Positions 1-8,376 of a DNA stretch of 64,000 nucleotides are shown here, one piece after another. Below the pieces are notes generated by a model. That model was not told where the DNA came from and made no database searches. It was given only the letters and a program-made list of their open reading frames with translations. Positions within the stretch are counted from its first letter, which is position 1. Every line of letters starts with the position of its first letter. This DNA comes from Faecalicatena sp. Its GTDB lineage: Bacteria > Bacillota > Clostridia > Lachnospirales > Lachnospiraceae. Location: NCBI GenBank assembly GCA_009774255.1, contig VSNK01000001.1, forward strand, positions 61,791-125,790, read 5' to 3'. The position numbers were made by a program, and so were the translations under genes.

Positions 1-1007
1 GTTCCGGCTCTTCCCCTGATTCCTTTTTTCCCATGTCAAAATAGCTAAATGTAGACAAGGTTACTTTATTCATGCAGGTATTCATCGCATCTACATCATC
101 CAGAAGCAATGCCCTGATAAAATCATTGTAATGCTCCTCTTCCGCAAACCAGTCACGGATCAGGTCTTCAAACATGAGGCATACTTCTTTATTGGTCAGA
201 CATAGTTCATAATAAAGCCTCCCCTTTTGCTCTATAAATTCTGTCCGCTTCACTTTTAAATACCCACTGGCAAGCAACAGGCTCCAGAGCGCGTTTTTCT
301 TGACAGATAATTGATCATACACAATCTGCTCATCCATTTCCACACAGATTGATTCACCGCGCAGCAGACATTCAAAATCCTGTTTCCTTTCTTTACTGCT
401 TTGCCTCAGCAGATTGCCTGCCAAAAGATTTGAACTGGTATTCGCCCAGTAGGGCGCGATCTTTTTCTTCACCAGGTAATTGATGACAGACCATGGATTG
501 TAGATGTCAGACGTGCTGCCAAAGGTAAAGCCATCGTACCATTCTTTCACCTCCCGCTTCCTGTCCGTCAGCCCGTATTCATCCAATGCCGCAAATACTT
601 CTTCCTCCGTAAACCCAAAAGCCGTCTCGTATTTTTCTGAGGTTGTAGTCACTACTTCCAGATTATTCAGGTCAGAAAAAATGGACTCCTTGCTGATTCT
701 TGTCACCCCTGTCAAGATTGCGCGTTCTAAAAAGGGATTCGTTTTAAATGATGCATTAAACAGGCTCCGGATATACTCCGCCATTTCATCCCAATACCCT
801 CCCGCATAAGCTTCCTGCATAGGTGTATCGTATTCATCCAGAAGTATGATTGCCTTTTTCCCCATAATATCTGCCGAGAAAATCTGACAAAAAACGCAGT
901 GCCGCCGCCGTACTGTCTGCCATGTCTGCGGAGACATTTCGGTAAAATGTTCTTTCCTTTTCATTCAAAAAGGAACCGACAACCCTGTCCCCCGTAAATT
1001 CCTTCCT
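1..1007 (-). pseudogene. AAA-ATPase-like / PD-(D/E)XK family gene, broken and cut by the left window edge
   Basis: Translating the minus strand gives the middle of an AAA-ATPase_like (DUF1703-type) protein. The Walker B-like stretch KKAIILLDEYDTPMQEAY lies near 800-860, followed by the family's EWYDGFTFG and IYNPWSVINYL blocks near 480-550. The C-terminal part runs off position 1. Two things show decay. First, the upstream part (TGDRVVGSFLNEKERTFY, then FLGRYYGEK) is in a different frame from LLDEYD, with the shift at the G/A run near 851-862. Second, an in-frame stop at 1008-1010 removes the N-terminal region that should hold the Walker A motif. Related copies, whole or broken, lie at 12353, 19063, 25306 and 27317. 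Family membership is clear; a sequencing error in the homopolymer could explain the frameshift but not the missing N-terminus. Confidence 0.75.
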
Positions 1008-1010
1008 TCA

Positions 1011-1277
1011 ATACGTGTTGTATTTGACCCTACTAAATCCGAACACAAATGTCCTATCCAATTTACAAATCCACACAATCCACTTGTTCCATTTATTTCA
1101 ACAGTCCTTTCATCAGTCCTTTTGTCATCTTTGAAGCCATCTCCTCCATTCTTATTGATAAGGCTTATTCCAAGCTTATTTTTTATACTTGCCATCTTAA
1201 TTATACCAGGTTACTGCCGAATCAGCTACTGCCGCCGGACATAAATATAAATTTTATCTGTCCTTACCTCCCCATCA
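1011..1277. other. Unassigned stretch next to the broken AAA gene
   Basis: No gene is recognised here. A 76-codon minus-strand frame (965-1195) starts inside this stretch and runs into the AAA pseudogene in a wrong frame. It resembles nothing I know and is probably chance. The stretch replaces the expected N-terminal 100 or so codons of the AAA gene, so it is likely rearranged DNA. Confidence 0.4.
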
Positions 1278-2228
1278 TCATGCGCCTCCTATATCCGCCA
1301 ATGTAATCTGTCCGTCCCGCAGGCTCTTGATCTTGCGCTCCGATATTTTGTCTCCGTCCATGACCCTTCCGCACAAAAGAGGAGAGGCGGGATCGTAATT
1401 CTTACAATTGGCCTCCATAGAATGCGTGTCATAGGTTGCGTAGCAGTATACGCATCCATTGGCACAGGTATTGTACATTCCTACCTCCACACTCTCGACA
1501 CATCCGCATTCAAGCCTCTGATTTTTATCCTTTTTTACCTTTAGGCTGCATCCGATCAGGCGCTCGATCAATTCTCTGTCGATACAGCAGTTGTGCCTGA
1601 TCCCGCAGCCTGACAGGTCGATCTTCTCGGAGCAGGCTGCCGTCTGCATTCCATTTTCTTCCGCAATCTTCCGGAGCTTTTCCGCAAATTCCGTAAGCTC
1701 TGCATCAGATTTATCATTGTCTGCTGCTTTTGACAGAAAAATCTTGTTCTTCCGATAGGTATCTACAAAGCTGATCACACATTTTTCCGTGTACCCGTTC
1801 AGCTTCTCCGCGATCTGGCGGAACGCACGGATGTGATATTCCTCAGTATACCGCTCCGTAAACAGGATCGGATCATACCTCCAGATCACGCGCTCTTTTC
1901 CGACCTGCCCGGCGAGCTCCTGAAAACGCGGGATCATCACTTTCTTTTTGTCCGGGATATTTCGCTCGATATCCGTCCCATACCCGGTAAGCGTAAACTG
2001 GAAATAGAATGTACAGCTTTTCAGTTCATCCAGGTACTTCATGATCCCCACCGGATTTTTTGTCCAGAACACAATGCAGTCGATCACATCCGGCGTAATC
2101 CGGATCTTGCTGATCTGATGCGCATTCATTGGATTTTTTACATATAAAAAGCCTTCACGTATTCGATTGATAAACCACTCCGCATAGTAATTCGGAATAT
2201 CCGTCCTTCTGCTTACACTGAGAATCAT
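1278..2228 (-). CDS. DUF1848 family protein (radical-SAM-like, Cys-rich)
   Basis: The 316-aa protein begins MILSVSRRTDIPNYYAEWF, the typical opening of the DUF1848 family. The segment DCIVFWTKNP near residue 50 is also a family hallmark. The C-terminal third is rich in cysteine, with CGIRHNCC near 208 and CANGCVYCYATY near 255. The latter is a CxxxCxxC pattern like the 4Fe-4S site of radical SAM enzymes, but late in the protein. Function is not established for the family; metal binding is an inference from the cysteines. It is intact, stands alone on the minus strand, and sits between two pseudogenes, so context does not suggest a role. Confidence 0.85.
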   Translation of the reverse strand: MILSVSRRTDIPNYYAEWFINRIREGFLYVKNPMNAHQISKIRITPDVIDCIVFWTKNPVGIMKYLDELKSCTFYFQFTLTGYGTDIERNIPDKKKVMIPRFQELAGQVGKERVIWRYDPILFTERYTEEYHIRAFRQIAEKLNGYTEKCVISFVDTYRKNKIFLSKAADNDKSDAELTEFAEKLRKIAEENGMQTAACSEKIDLSGCGIRHNCCIDRELIERLIGCSLKVKKDKNQRLECGCVESVEVGMYNTCANGCVYCYATYDTHSMEANCKNYDPASPLLCGRVMDGDKISERKIKSLRDGQITLADIGGA

Positions 2229-2307
2229 GCCGCACGTCTCCTATCAAAAATCTTGTATATACTTTGTTCATGTAGCTTTCTAATGATCTCATATGCTTAT
2301 CCTCCTG

Positions 2308-2650
2308 TCAATCCCATGTAAATACGGTGTTTTTCTGATACAACGAAATTATTGTTTTTAACTGCATCCTGAACTTGATATCTTCCTCCGCTTTTTTAGC
2401 GAGCTGAAGTAGATGTGAACATATACGAGTCCATTTTGTGTCTGTCGGGATATGCATAATAAGCGGGTAGCTATTCTTTATCATCCTTATCATGTTGCTG
2501 TCTGCGGAATACCCGCTGTCTGCTACAATCTCGACCTTGGGACAATCGAGCATGTCCAGCTGTTTGAGTGCATTCTACGGTGGTTCCGTCAGCAATATTT
2601 CTCGGTATCCTCGCATAGGCAATTGGCATCTGAATCTCTGCAGTCCACGG
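2308..2650 (-). pseudogene. DDE transposase remnant (IS1634/IS4-like)
   Basis: Minus-strand translation gives MPIAYARIPRNIADGTTVEC and then, after a frame change near 2565, KQLDMLDCPKVEIVADSGYS followed by a segment ending in IPTDTKWTR. The order (accepted-model, GN.D-like turn, IVADxGY) is that of the central catalytic part of IS1634/IS4-type DDE transposases. Only about 110 residues remain, in two frames, with neither terminus. No inverted terminal repeats are visible. It abuts the 3' end of the S8 peptidase gene, so an element or its deletion probably reshaped this locus. Confidence 0.55.
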
Positions 2651-2654
2651 CCGG

Positions 2655-3566
2655 TCAGGCCGTGAACTGCAGAAGTCTCTCCACATGCAGCATCCCCCAC
2701 CCCTGGGTCTCTTCCGAGGGTACACAGCTCTCCCGCAGCTTCAGTTTTACCTCCACATTTGTCATATCCGGATATTTTGACAGCAGGCAGGCAATGGCTC
2801 CGGACACGACGGGCGTAGCCATGGAAGTTCCGCTTTTGACCGTATAAGGCTTTCGAAAGCGATAACCGTAATCCGCATTGCAGCTCGTAATAAAGGTTCC
2901 CGGCGCAACCACATCAGGTTTCATGATACATTCCTCCGTCGGTCCCCTGCCGGAGTAATTCCATTTTCCTCTGCTTGTTCTTCCTCTTTTTCCTGCCAGA
3001 TCTACCGCCCCTACGGTGATTACCTTCCTGCTGCTCCCCGGCACTGCCACGGTTCCCGGCCCAGGTCCATAATTTCCCGCGGATACTACGACTACCAATC
3101 CGGCATCCCACAGTTCCTCCACACCTTCCAGGAGCCGCTCTTCCTCCGCCCGGTCGAGTCCCGGCTGGGTTCCTACGGAAATATTGACGATCCGGATATT
3201 CTTCTTCTGCTGCTGCGCCAGCACCCAATGGATTCCCTCCATCACATATTCGACCATTCCGTTTCCCGAATCGTCCAGCACCTTTGCAGACAAAATAGAA
3301 GCCTCCGGCGCCATCCCCGCATAAACACCATTTGACATCTTTCCGGTTCCTGCCAGGATCCCGGCCACATGCGTTCCATGTCCGCTGTCATCATATATGA
3401 TTTTCCGGCCGTTCACAAAATCACCAAAACCAATGATATTTTCCGCAAGATCCGCATGCGGTGTGATTCCCGTGTCCAAAATAGCGATCCCGATGTTTTG
3501 GCCAAGATATTTTTTATTTCGAATATCGTCGCACCAATACCCGACGGCATTTTTTACCCATTTCAT
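2655..3566 (-). CDS. S8 family (subtilisin-type) serine peptidase
   Basis: The 303-aa protein has the complete catalytic set in subtilase order: Asp31 in IAILDTGI, His63 in GHGTHVAGI, the oxyanion Asn165 in SAGNYGPG and Ser248 in SGTSMATP. There is no signal peptide and no long propeptide, so it resembles intracellular or minimal clostridial subtilisins. The last residues (LLQFTA and stop) are encoded inside a family A palindromic repeat (about 2641-2677), so the C-terminus seems to have been set by a repeat insertion. A frameshifted copy of the same 3' end lies upstream at 3815-3926, evidence of an older tandem duplication. The substrate cannot be told from sequence. Confidence 0.92.
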   Translation of the reverse strand: MKWVKNAVGYWCDDIRNKKYLGQNIGIAILDTGITPHADLAENIIGFGDFVNGRKIIYDDSGHGTHVAGILAGTGKMSNGVYAGMAPEASILSAKVLDDSGNGMVEYVMEGIHWVLAQQQKKNIRIVNISVGTQPGLDRAEEERLLEGVEELWDAGLVVVVSAGNYGPGPGTVAVPGSSRKVITVGAVDLAGKRGRTSRGKWNYSGRGPTEECIMKPDVVAPGTFITSCNADYGYRFRKPYTVKSGTSMATPVVSGAIACLLSKYPDMTNVEVKLKLRESCVPSEETQGWGMLHVERLLQFTA

Positions 3567-3651
3567 AAAAAAGACCTTTTTAACAGAGTATTCATCCCGC
3601 CTGCTTTTTGTGATTTTCCATCACTATATTTTACATCAATGCAGCCAAAGT

Positions 3652-3740
3652 GGTGTTGCCCCGCTTATAGGATATTATTTTCATCCATAGCAGCACGAAG
3701 CAGCCGCCCAGAGGTGTTGCCCTGCTTATAGGATATTATT
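3652..3740. repeat. Pair of 28-bp direct repeats upstream of the S8 gene
   Basis: GGTGTTGCCCcGCTTATAGG plus GATATTATT occurs at 3652-3679 and again at 3713-3740 with a single mismatch. Period is 61 bp. It lies 90-175 bp upstream of the S8 start on the minus strand, so the pair could be operators, or a by-product of the tandem duplication that left the S8 fragment beyond it. Confidence 0.7.
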
Positions 3741-3814
3741 ACGGCGCACAGTGCCATTCCCCGACTGGTTTATATAAATTTTTTCTAACAACTATTGTTG
3801 CAGTCCGCAGCCGG

Positions 3815-3926
3815 TCAGGCCGTAAACCGCAGCAGTCTCTCCACATGCAGCAGCCCCACCACTGGGTCTCCTCCGAGGGCACACAGCTCTCCCGCAGCTT
3901 CAGTTTCACCTCCACATTTGTTCGCT
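3815..3926 (-). pseudogene. 3' fragment of a second S8 peptidase gene
   Basis: Minus-strand sequence encodes TNVEVKLKLRESCVPSEETQ, the same residues as in the S8 peptidase at 2655-3566 shortly before its end. It then loses frame through a one-base deletion, so the copy reads WWGCCMWRD where the intact gene reads GWGMLHVERLL. The repeat hairpin that ends the intact gene also follows this copy (3797-3830). Only the last 37 or so codons survive; the rest is gone at a family A hairpin at 3920-3947. Confidence 0.85.
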
Positions 3927-3947
3927 GACTGGCCAGTGAACTGTAAC
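3920..3947. repeat. Family A palindrome (copy A6, minimal)
   Basis: TTCGCTGACTGGCCAGTGAA followed by CTGTAAC: a hairpin with the GTGAACTGTAAC arm shared with copies at 27054, 50307 and 51499. It marks the junction where the duplicate S8 gene is truncated. Confidence 0.65.
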
Positions 3948-3991
3948 AAAAAGAACCGGCAGCGGGATATCGCCTGCTGCAGGTTCTTTTT
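3948..3991. terminator. Bidirectional rho-independent terminator
   Basis: AAAAAGAACC at 3948 pairs with GGTTCTTTTT at 3982-3991 around a GC-rich, partly self-pairing loop. Read leftwards it ends the redox operon whose last gene stops at 4041. Confidence 0.8.
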
Positions 3992-4040
3992 ATTCTTTAC
4001 ATGACAGCCCCTTACCATTTTCTGGCAATACTCTTTACGG

Positions 4041-4616
4041 CTATCTCTTTTTACATGGAACCGGCTTCCTCGGGCACCGCGGCTTCACCGCCCCGGCACG
4101 TACCACCGCCTCCTCGTCACAGGCTTCCAGACACGCGCCGCACTGTGTACATTCGCTCTGCTCAATCACATGCACGAAGCGCGCCTTTCCCAGGATCGCG
4201 TCCTCGTCGCAGGCATCCATGCAGTCGCCGCAGCCCACGCATTTCTCCGCAAGGATATGATAGGTCATGAACTTTTTACATACCCCGGCCCTGCAGCCTT
4301 TCTTTCCGATATGGTCCTCAAAATCTCCCTGATAGCGTTCCAGCGCTTCCAGCACAGCCTGGGCGATCTCTTCACCTTTTTCACAAAGAGACTGGGTCGC
4401 CATCAGCTCTCCCAGCTCCCGGAGCAGCTCCAAATCCGTACTCTTTCCCTTTTTTACCGTGATATCACCAAGAATCATTTCCAACTGCGTGATCCCCTCA
4501 TATCCAAATACACACTTTCCGCATGTCCGGCATTCATTCGCCAGCACTTCTTTTAAGAGGACATCCACGACGCATTCCGTATCTTTCAAATTTTTTATCC
4601 GATCTAATGTACTCAT
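4041..4616 (-). CDS. NuoF/HndC-like C-terminal Fe-S protein (electron transfer subunit)
   Basis: The 191-aa protein corresponds to only the C-terminal part of NuoF/HndC-type NADH dehydrogenase subunits. It has a helical 4Fe-4S domain (ECRTCGKCVFGYEG near residue 30), then a two-cluster ferredoxin domain (CVGCGDCMDACDEDAI and CTQCGACLEACDEEAV). NADH/FMN-binding and SLBB parts are absent, so it should be a pure electron carrier. I chose the ATG at 4616, 11 bases after AGGAGG; a GTG nine bases upstream is too close to the site. It is the last gene of a four-gene operon, 15 bases after the NuoG/GltD-like gene, and probably docks with that protein to pass electrons to the flavoenzyme encoded upstream. 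Confidence 0.85.
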   Translation of the reverse strand: MSTLDRIKNLKDTECVVDVLLKEVLANECRTCGKCVFGYEGITQLEMILGDITVKKGKSTDLELLRELGELMATQSLCEKGEEIAQAVLEALERYQGDFEDHIGKKGCRAGVCKKFMTYHILAEKCVGCGDCMDACDEDAILGKARFVHVIEQSECTQCGACLEACDEEAVVRAGAVKPRCPRKPVPCKKR

Positions 4617-4631
4617 GCCACTCACGCCCTC

Positions 4632-6722
4632 CTAATATTCATTCCAAAGCTTTGGTTTCGTAAGCTGCAGGCGCAGGTCACACTGCAGGCAGCGCCCAGC
4701 TTCGCACCTTGCCTGCTCACAGGTCAGCGGCTGCTCCACCAAGTCAAATCCCTTTACACGCTCCTGCGGCGCTGCCGTCTCCGGCTCCACACGCCGCAGT
4801 CCCGCAAATTCCTCCGCCTGTCCGATATAAGCCTCCGGAGTCTCGAGAGCAAGAAGGGTCTCGCTGATATCGCCGTCTCCGCCCAGATACAGGTCCATCT
4901 GCTCCGCCGCCTTCCTTCCGGCCGCAATCGCCGCGATCACAGATTTCGTTCCGGTGACCACATCTCCGGCGGCATACACGCCTTCCATGCTGGTCCTCAG
5001 ATTCTGATCCGTCCGGATATAAGGCCCGTGGGTCAGTTCCAGCCCCAAGACCTCGGTTCCCTCCGGCTTCTGCCCTACCGCGAAGATCACCTGATCCACC
5101 GGGATGACCTGATTGCTTCCTTCCACCAGGTCGATCACAGCTTTCCGGTTTTCGTCAAAGTAAAACCGTTCCACCTTTTGAAGCTCTACTCCCGTCACCC
5201 TGTCTTCCCCGGTGATTCCGAGAAATGAATGTGCCGCATGGAGCAGGATTCCCTCCTGTGCGCCTTCCTCAATCTCCTCCGGCGTGGAGGTCATCTGCTG
5301 TTCATTTTCCAGACAGGCGATATGTACCTCTTTCGCCCCGAGCCGAAGCGCGGTTCTCGCGCAGTCATAGGCTACGTTACCTCCGCCAAGCACCATCACG
5401 TTTTCTCCGATCGGAAGCGGATTGCCCTGTCTTGCCCGTTTGAGAAATTCCGTGTTCACGCAGACTCCCGGCAGGTCATTTCCTTCCAGCGGAAGCTTTA
5501 CCCCCTGATGGGTTCCTACTGCCACCAGAACCGTGTCAAAGCCCTGCCTCAAAAGCTCTTCCGGTGTTCCTGCCTCTGCAGAGGTTTTCAGCTCCACCCC
5601 GGTCTCGAGAATGACCTCGATCTCCCGATCCAAAAGCTCTTCCGGCAGACGGTAGGCAGGAATCCCGTACCGGCACTGCCCTCCGGCCTTTTCGTTTTTC
5701 TCGAACACCGTCACCTGATGTCCCTTCTTTGCCAGATAATATGCCGCCGTAAGCCCTCCGGGCCCGGCTCCTATGATGGCTGCTTTTTTGCCCGTAGGCG
5801 CGTCCTTGCGGACATTTGCTTTCCATGCGCCGCTGTCGTTCACCGCCGCCGCCCGTTTCAGCTTGCATACGGAGATCGGCGCTCCCAGTTCGTTTCGCTT
5901 GCACTCCGCTTCACATGCATGATTGCAGATGCTTCCCAGTGTTTCCGGAAATGGGACTTTCTCCCGCACGACTGCGGCAGCTTTGTCAAATTCTCCCTGA
6001 CGTATGTAACGCACATACCGCGGGATATCAATGTGTGCCGGACAGGTACTCCTGCAGGGTACGATATTTTCCGCGTAAGAGCGGTCTTCTTTCATGATCC
6101 TGACCTGATCCATAATGGAGCCGGTAGGACAGACCTCAATACACGCTCCGCAGAATCGGCAGCCCGCTTCCTGCAGAGATTTTCCCTCCGGGATCCCGGC
6201 ACGGACCCCTGCATTGGTTCGGATATAGTCCAGAACCTTCACACCCCGCAGGTCCTGGCAGGCCCGGATGCACCGGCCGCAGCGGATGCATCTGGTAAAT
6301 AAATGTGAGATCAGCGGGTTGCTGTCATCATTTGCAACACTTCTGGATTTTTTCCTCCAGCGCTCCGGCCCCACGCTCATATACTGATACATGGACTGGA
6401 GCTCGCATTTTCCATATTTCGGGCATCCGGTACAGTCCGCCGGATGGGTGGCGAGTATCAGCTCCATGGCCGTCTTTCTGACCTTTTCCGCCTTTGCCCC
6501 GTGGACACTTACCTGCATCCCCGGCTCTGCCATGGTCTTACATGCCGGCACTGCGCCCTCCGTGCCCTCGACCTCTATGGAACACAGGCGGCAGCCGCCC
6601 TTTGCCTCCAGATCCGGATGGCTGCACAAATGCGGGATAAATATCCCTGCTTCCAGAGCGGCATCCAGTACCGACTGCCCCTCTCTTGCCTCGATTTCTT
6701 TTCCGTCAATGTTTATCTTCAT
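4632..6722 (-). CDS. NuoG-like Fe-S / GltD-like FAD-NAD(P) oxidoreductase
   Basis: The 696-aa protein has an N-terminal 2Fe-2S ferredoxin domain (cysteines in HLCSHPDLEAKGGCRLC and PACKT). Next come a NuoG-type cluster motif (HPADCTGCPKYGKCELQ near 95), two 4Fe-4S motifs (CIRCGRCIRACQD, CRFCGACIEVCPTG) and a GltD-like half (CRSTCPAHIDIPRYVRYI, then CNHACEAEC). FAD binding is shown by AAIIGAGPGGLTAAYYLAKK, NAD(P)H binding by VMVLGGGNVAYDCARTA, and the C-terminal ATG motif by GVYAAGDVVTG. It should oxidise NAD(P)H and feed electrons to partner redox proteins. Start is at a good AGGAG site. It lies between the NuoF-like gene and the FAD reductase, separated from the latter by a family A repeat remnant. 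Confidence 0.9.
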   Translation of the reverse strand: MKINIDGKEIEAREGQSVLDAALEAGIFIPHLCSHPDLEAKGGCRLCSIEVEGTEGAVPACKTMAEPGMQVSVHGAKAEKVRKTAMELILATHPADCTGCPKYGKCELQSMYQYMSVGPERWRKKSRSVANDDSNPLISHLFTRCIRCGRCIRACQDLRGVKVLDYIRTNAGVRAGIPEGKSLQEAGCRFCGACIEVCPTGSIMDQVRIMKEDRSYAENIVPCRSTCPAHIDIPRYVRYIRQGEFDKAAAVVREKVPFPETLGSICNHACEAECKRNELGAPISVCKLKRAAAVNDSGAWKANVRKDAPTGKKAAIIGAGPGGLTAAYYLAKKGHQVTVFEKNEKAGGQCRYGIPAYRLPEELLDREIEVILETGVELKTSAEAGTPEELLRQGFDTVLVAVGTHQGVKLPLEGNDLPGVCVNTEFLKRARQGNPLPIGENVMVLGGGNVAYDCARTALRLGAKEVHIACLENEQQMTSTPEEIEEGAQEGILLHAAHSFLGITGEDRVTGVELQKVERFYFDENRKAVIDLVEGSNQVIPVDQVIFAVGQKPEGTEVLGLELTHGPYIRTDQNLRTSMEGVYAAGDVVTGTKSVIAAIAAGRKAAEQMDLYLGGDGDISETLLALETPEAYIGQAEEFAGLRRVEPETAAPQERVKGFDLVEQPLTCEQARCEAGRCLQCDLRLQLTKPKLWNEY

Positions 6723-6754
6723 GTTTTCACTCCTACATGGGATTTCATATTATT

Positions 6755-6845
6755 CTTCACGGTGCCTTGCACCTTTGCCGCAAGACATCCGTCAAATAAA
6801 GCAGCGGCTTCAGGCAGCAAGCCCCTTGCCGTCAGGCAGCTTTTA
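6755..6845. repeat. Family A repeat, partial copy A1
   Basis: TTCACGGTGCCTTGCACC begins a module also found at 51508 and, inverted, at 27160-27195. It continues with AAAGCAGCGGCTTCAGGCAG, diverged from AAGCTGCGGTTTCAGGCATC in the other copies. It sits inside the redox operon between its second and third genes. Confidence 0.7.
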
Positions 6846-6852
6846 ATAGAAA

Positions 6853-8340
6853 TCAATATTCGAAATCATCCAGCTCCGCAGCGGCATTTTCCCCGGCGAT
6901 CCGCCCGCTGTTCAGACAGAAGCCCATGGTATTGCCCGCAAGGATAAACGGATAGCTGTCTCCAAAAATGTTGCAGGCATCGGTTCCTACACAGTAAAGC
7001 CCCGGAATGACTTTTGCCTCCTGAGTCAGCACCTGCGTCTTGTGGTTGATCTTCACCCCGCCCAGAGAACCATAAGCGCCTACATTCTGGCGGCAGCAGT
7101 AGAACGGCGCCTTTGCGATGGGCTGCATGTAATGCCTGTCTTTCTCGAAGATCTCATCAAATCCATTCTCGCACATCTCATTGTATTCTTCCACCTGCGC
7201 AACCAGCCCTTCCACGTCAATCCCCGCTTTCTCGGCCAGTTCCTCGATGGTATCCGCCTGGGTCACCGGCTCATACCCGTCTGCAATGTCCCGCTCCCAC
7301 TGCTCGTCAAAATGATCGTACAGGTCGTGGGGATGTACATGGGATACGATGTCCGGACCTTTCTTTTTGTATTTCTTCAAGAGCTTGCTGTCAAAGATCG
7401 AATATGCCACGCTTCCCGGCTGTACCGTAATCGCGTTTCCGGTAAATGTGGTGTTTCCGATCTGATCCTCCGGCATGAACCGCTGGCCGTTTCTGTTGAC
7501 CCACAGGCAAGGCTGACGGAACGCTCCGTCCAGAATAAAATGGTTCATGTTGTCCGGAAGCTGGTACATCAGTTCCATTCCGCAGGGTTCCTTTCCTGCT
7601 CCTGCTTCCCAGGCCATTTTCAGACCGTCTCCCTTCATGCCCGGGATGGCAAAATTGAAGATGGTCTTGCCGAATTCATATCCGGTCTCTTCCTGAATCA
7701 TCTTCGGATTGTCACCGAATCCGCCGGTGGCAATAATCACGGAATTCGCCCTTGCCTCAATCTCTTCTCCGTCCTTGTCCTTTGCCAGCACGCCGACCGC
7801 GCGTCCCTCTTCCATGAGGATCTTGCTCACCGGAGTCTCCAGCAGGAATTCCACACCCAGCTCTCTCGCATGCTCCGTCATCTTCTTTGTCATCGATGTT
7901 GCCGCACGCGGTCCCGGTATTCCGCCGCCTTCCGGCTTGCACACATGCCAGGTAAATTCTCCGTCCGAATAAGCCCTGGTATCCTCCGGAGCGCTGAATG
8001 CGCGCTGCACTCCTACGAACTCCACGCCCATATCCATCAGCCAGTCAATGGTGTCTCCGGATTTGAAATAATAATCCCGTACCATCCTTGCGTCTACCCG
8101 GTAATGGGTAAAATACATATGCTTGCGGAATGCTTCTCCCGGTGTCAGGGAGATCATATGCTCTCTCTGGATTCTGGAACCGACTCCCAGAGGCCCCATC
8201 CCCATGTTGGCAGCTCCGCCTGTGGTATTGGCTTTCTCAAATGTCAGCACCCTTGCGCCGTTTTCTGCCGCCGCTATGCTGGCCGCAAGACCGGAAAGTC
8301 CTGCCGCTACTACGATCACATCTGTTTCCATTTTCTTCAT
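6853..8340 (-). CDS. FAD-dependent oxidoreductase, fumarate reductase flavoprotein / 3-ketosteroid dehydrogenase superfamily
   Basis: The 495-aa protein has an N-terminal dinucleotide fold (DVIVVAAGLSGLAASIAAAE, with Ala for the first Gly of GxGxxG) and ANTTGGAANMGMG, the FAD-contacting loop. A conserved IIATGGFGDNPKMI and a C-terminal GLYCVGTDACNIFGDSYPFI flavin clamp follow. This is the FAD_binding_2 family, which reduces activated C=C bonds (fumarate, urocanate, cinnamates) or handles steroid rings. No signal peptide or FMN-binding domain is present, so electrons probably come from the operon's Fe-S proteins. The substrate is unknown. RBS AGGAGACAG precedes the ATG. The gene is 37 bases after the FMN flavoprotein gene and opposite a PucR regulator, suggesting inducible reduction of a specific organic compound. 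Confidence 0.88.
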   Translation of the reverse strand: MKKMETDVIVVAAGLSGLAASIAAAENGARVLTFEKANTTGGAANMGMGPLGVGSRIQREHMISLTPGEAFRKHMYFTHYRVDARMVRDYYFKSGDTIDWLMDMGVEFVGVQRAFSAPEDTRAYSDGEFTWHVCKPEGGGIPGPRAATSMTKKMTEHARELGVEFLLETPVSKILMEEGRAVGVLAKDKDGEEIEARANSVIIATGGFGDNPKMIQEETGYEFGKTIFNFAIPGMKGDGLKMAWEAGAGKEPCGMELMYQLPDNMNHFILDGAFRQPCLWVNRNGQRFMPEDQIGNTTFTGNAITVQPGSVAYSIFDSKLLKKYKKKGPDIVSHVHPHDLYDHFDEQWERDIADGYEPVTQADTIEELAEKAGIDVEGLVAQVEEYNEMCENGFDEIFEKDRHYMQPIAKAPFYCCRQNVGAYGSLGGVKINHKTQVLTQEAKVIPGLYCVGTDACNIFGDSYPFILAGNTMGFCLNSGRIAGENAAAELDDFEY

Positions 8341-8376
8341 GATTTTCTGTCTCCTTTTTATTGAAATTTGTATGGC

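Noticed and set aside
5229..6302. 357-codon plus-strand open frame opposite the NuoG/GltD-like gene
   Set aside because: Same reasoning: the minus-strand gene has full motif support and the antisense frame has none.
7042..8364. 440-codon plus-strand open frame opposite the FAD reductase
   Set aside because: Antisense shadow of a well-conserved GC-rich gene; its translation has no recognisable domain and no ribosome site.
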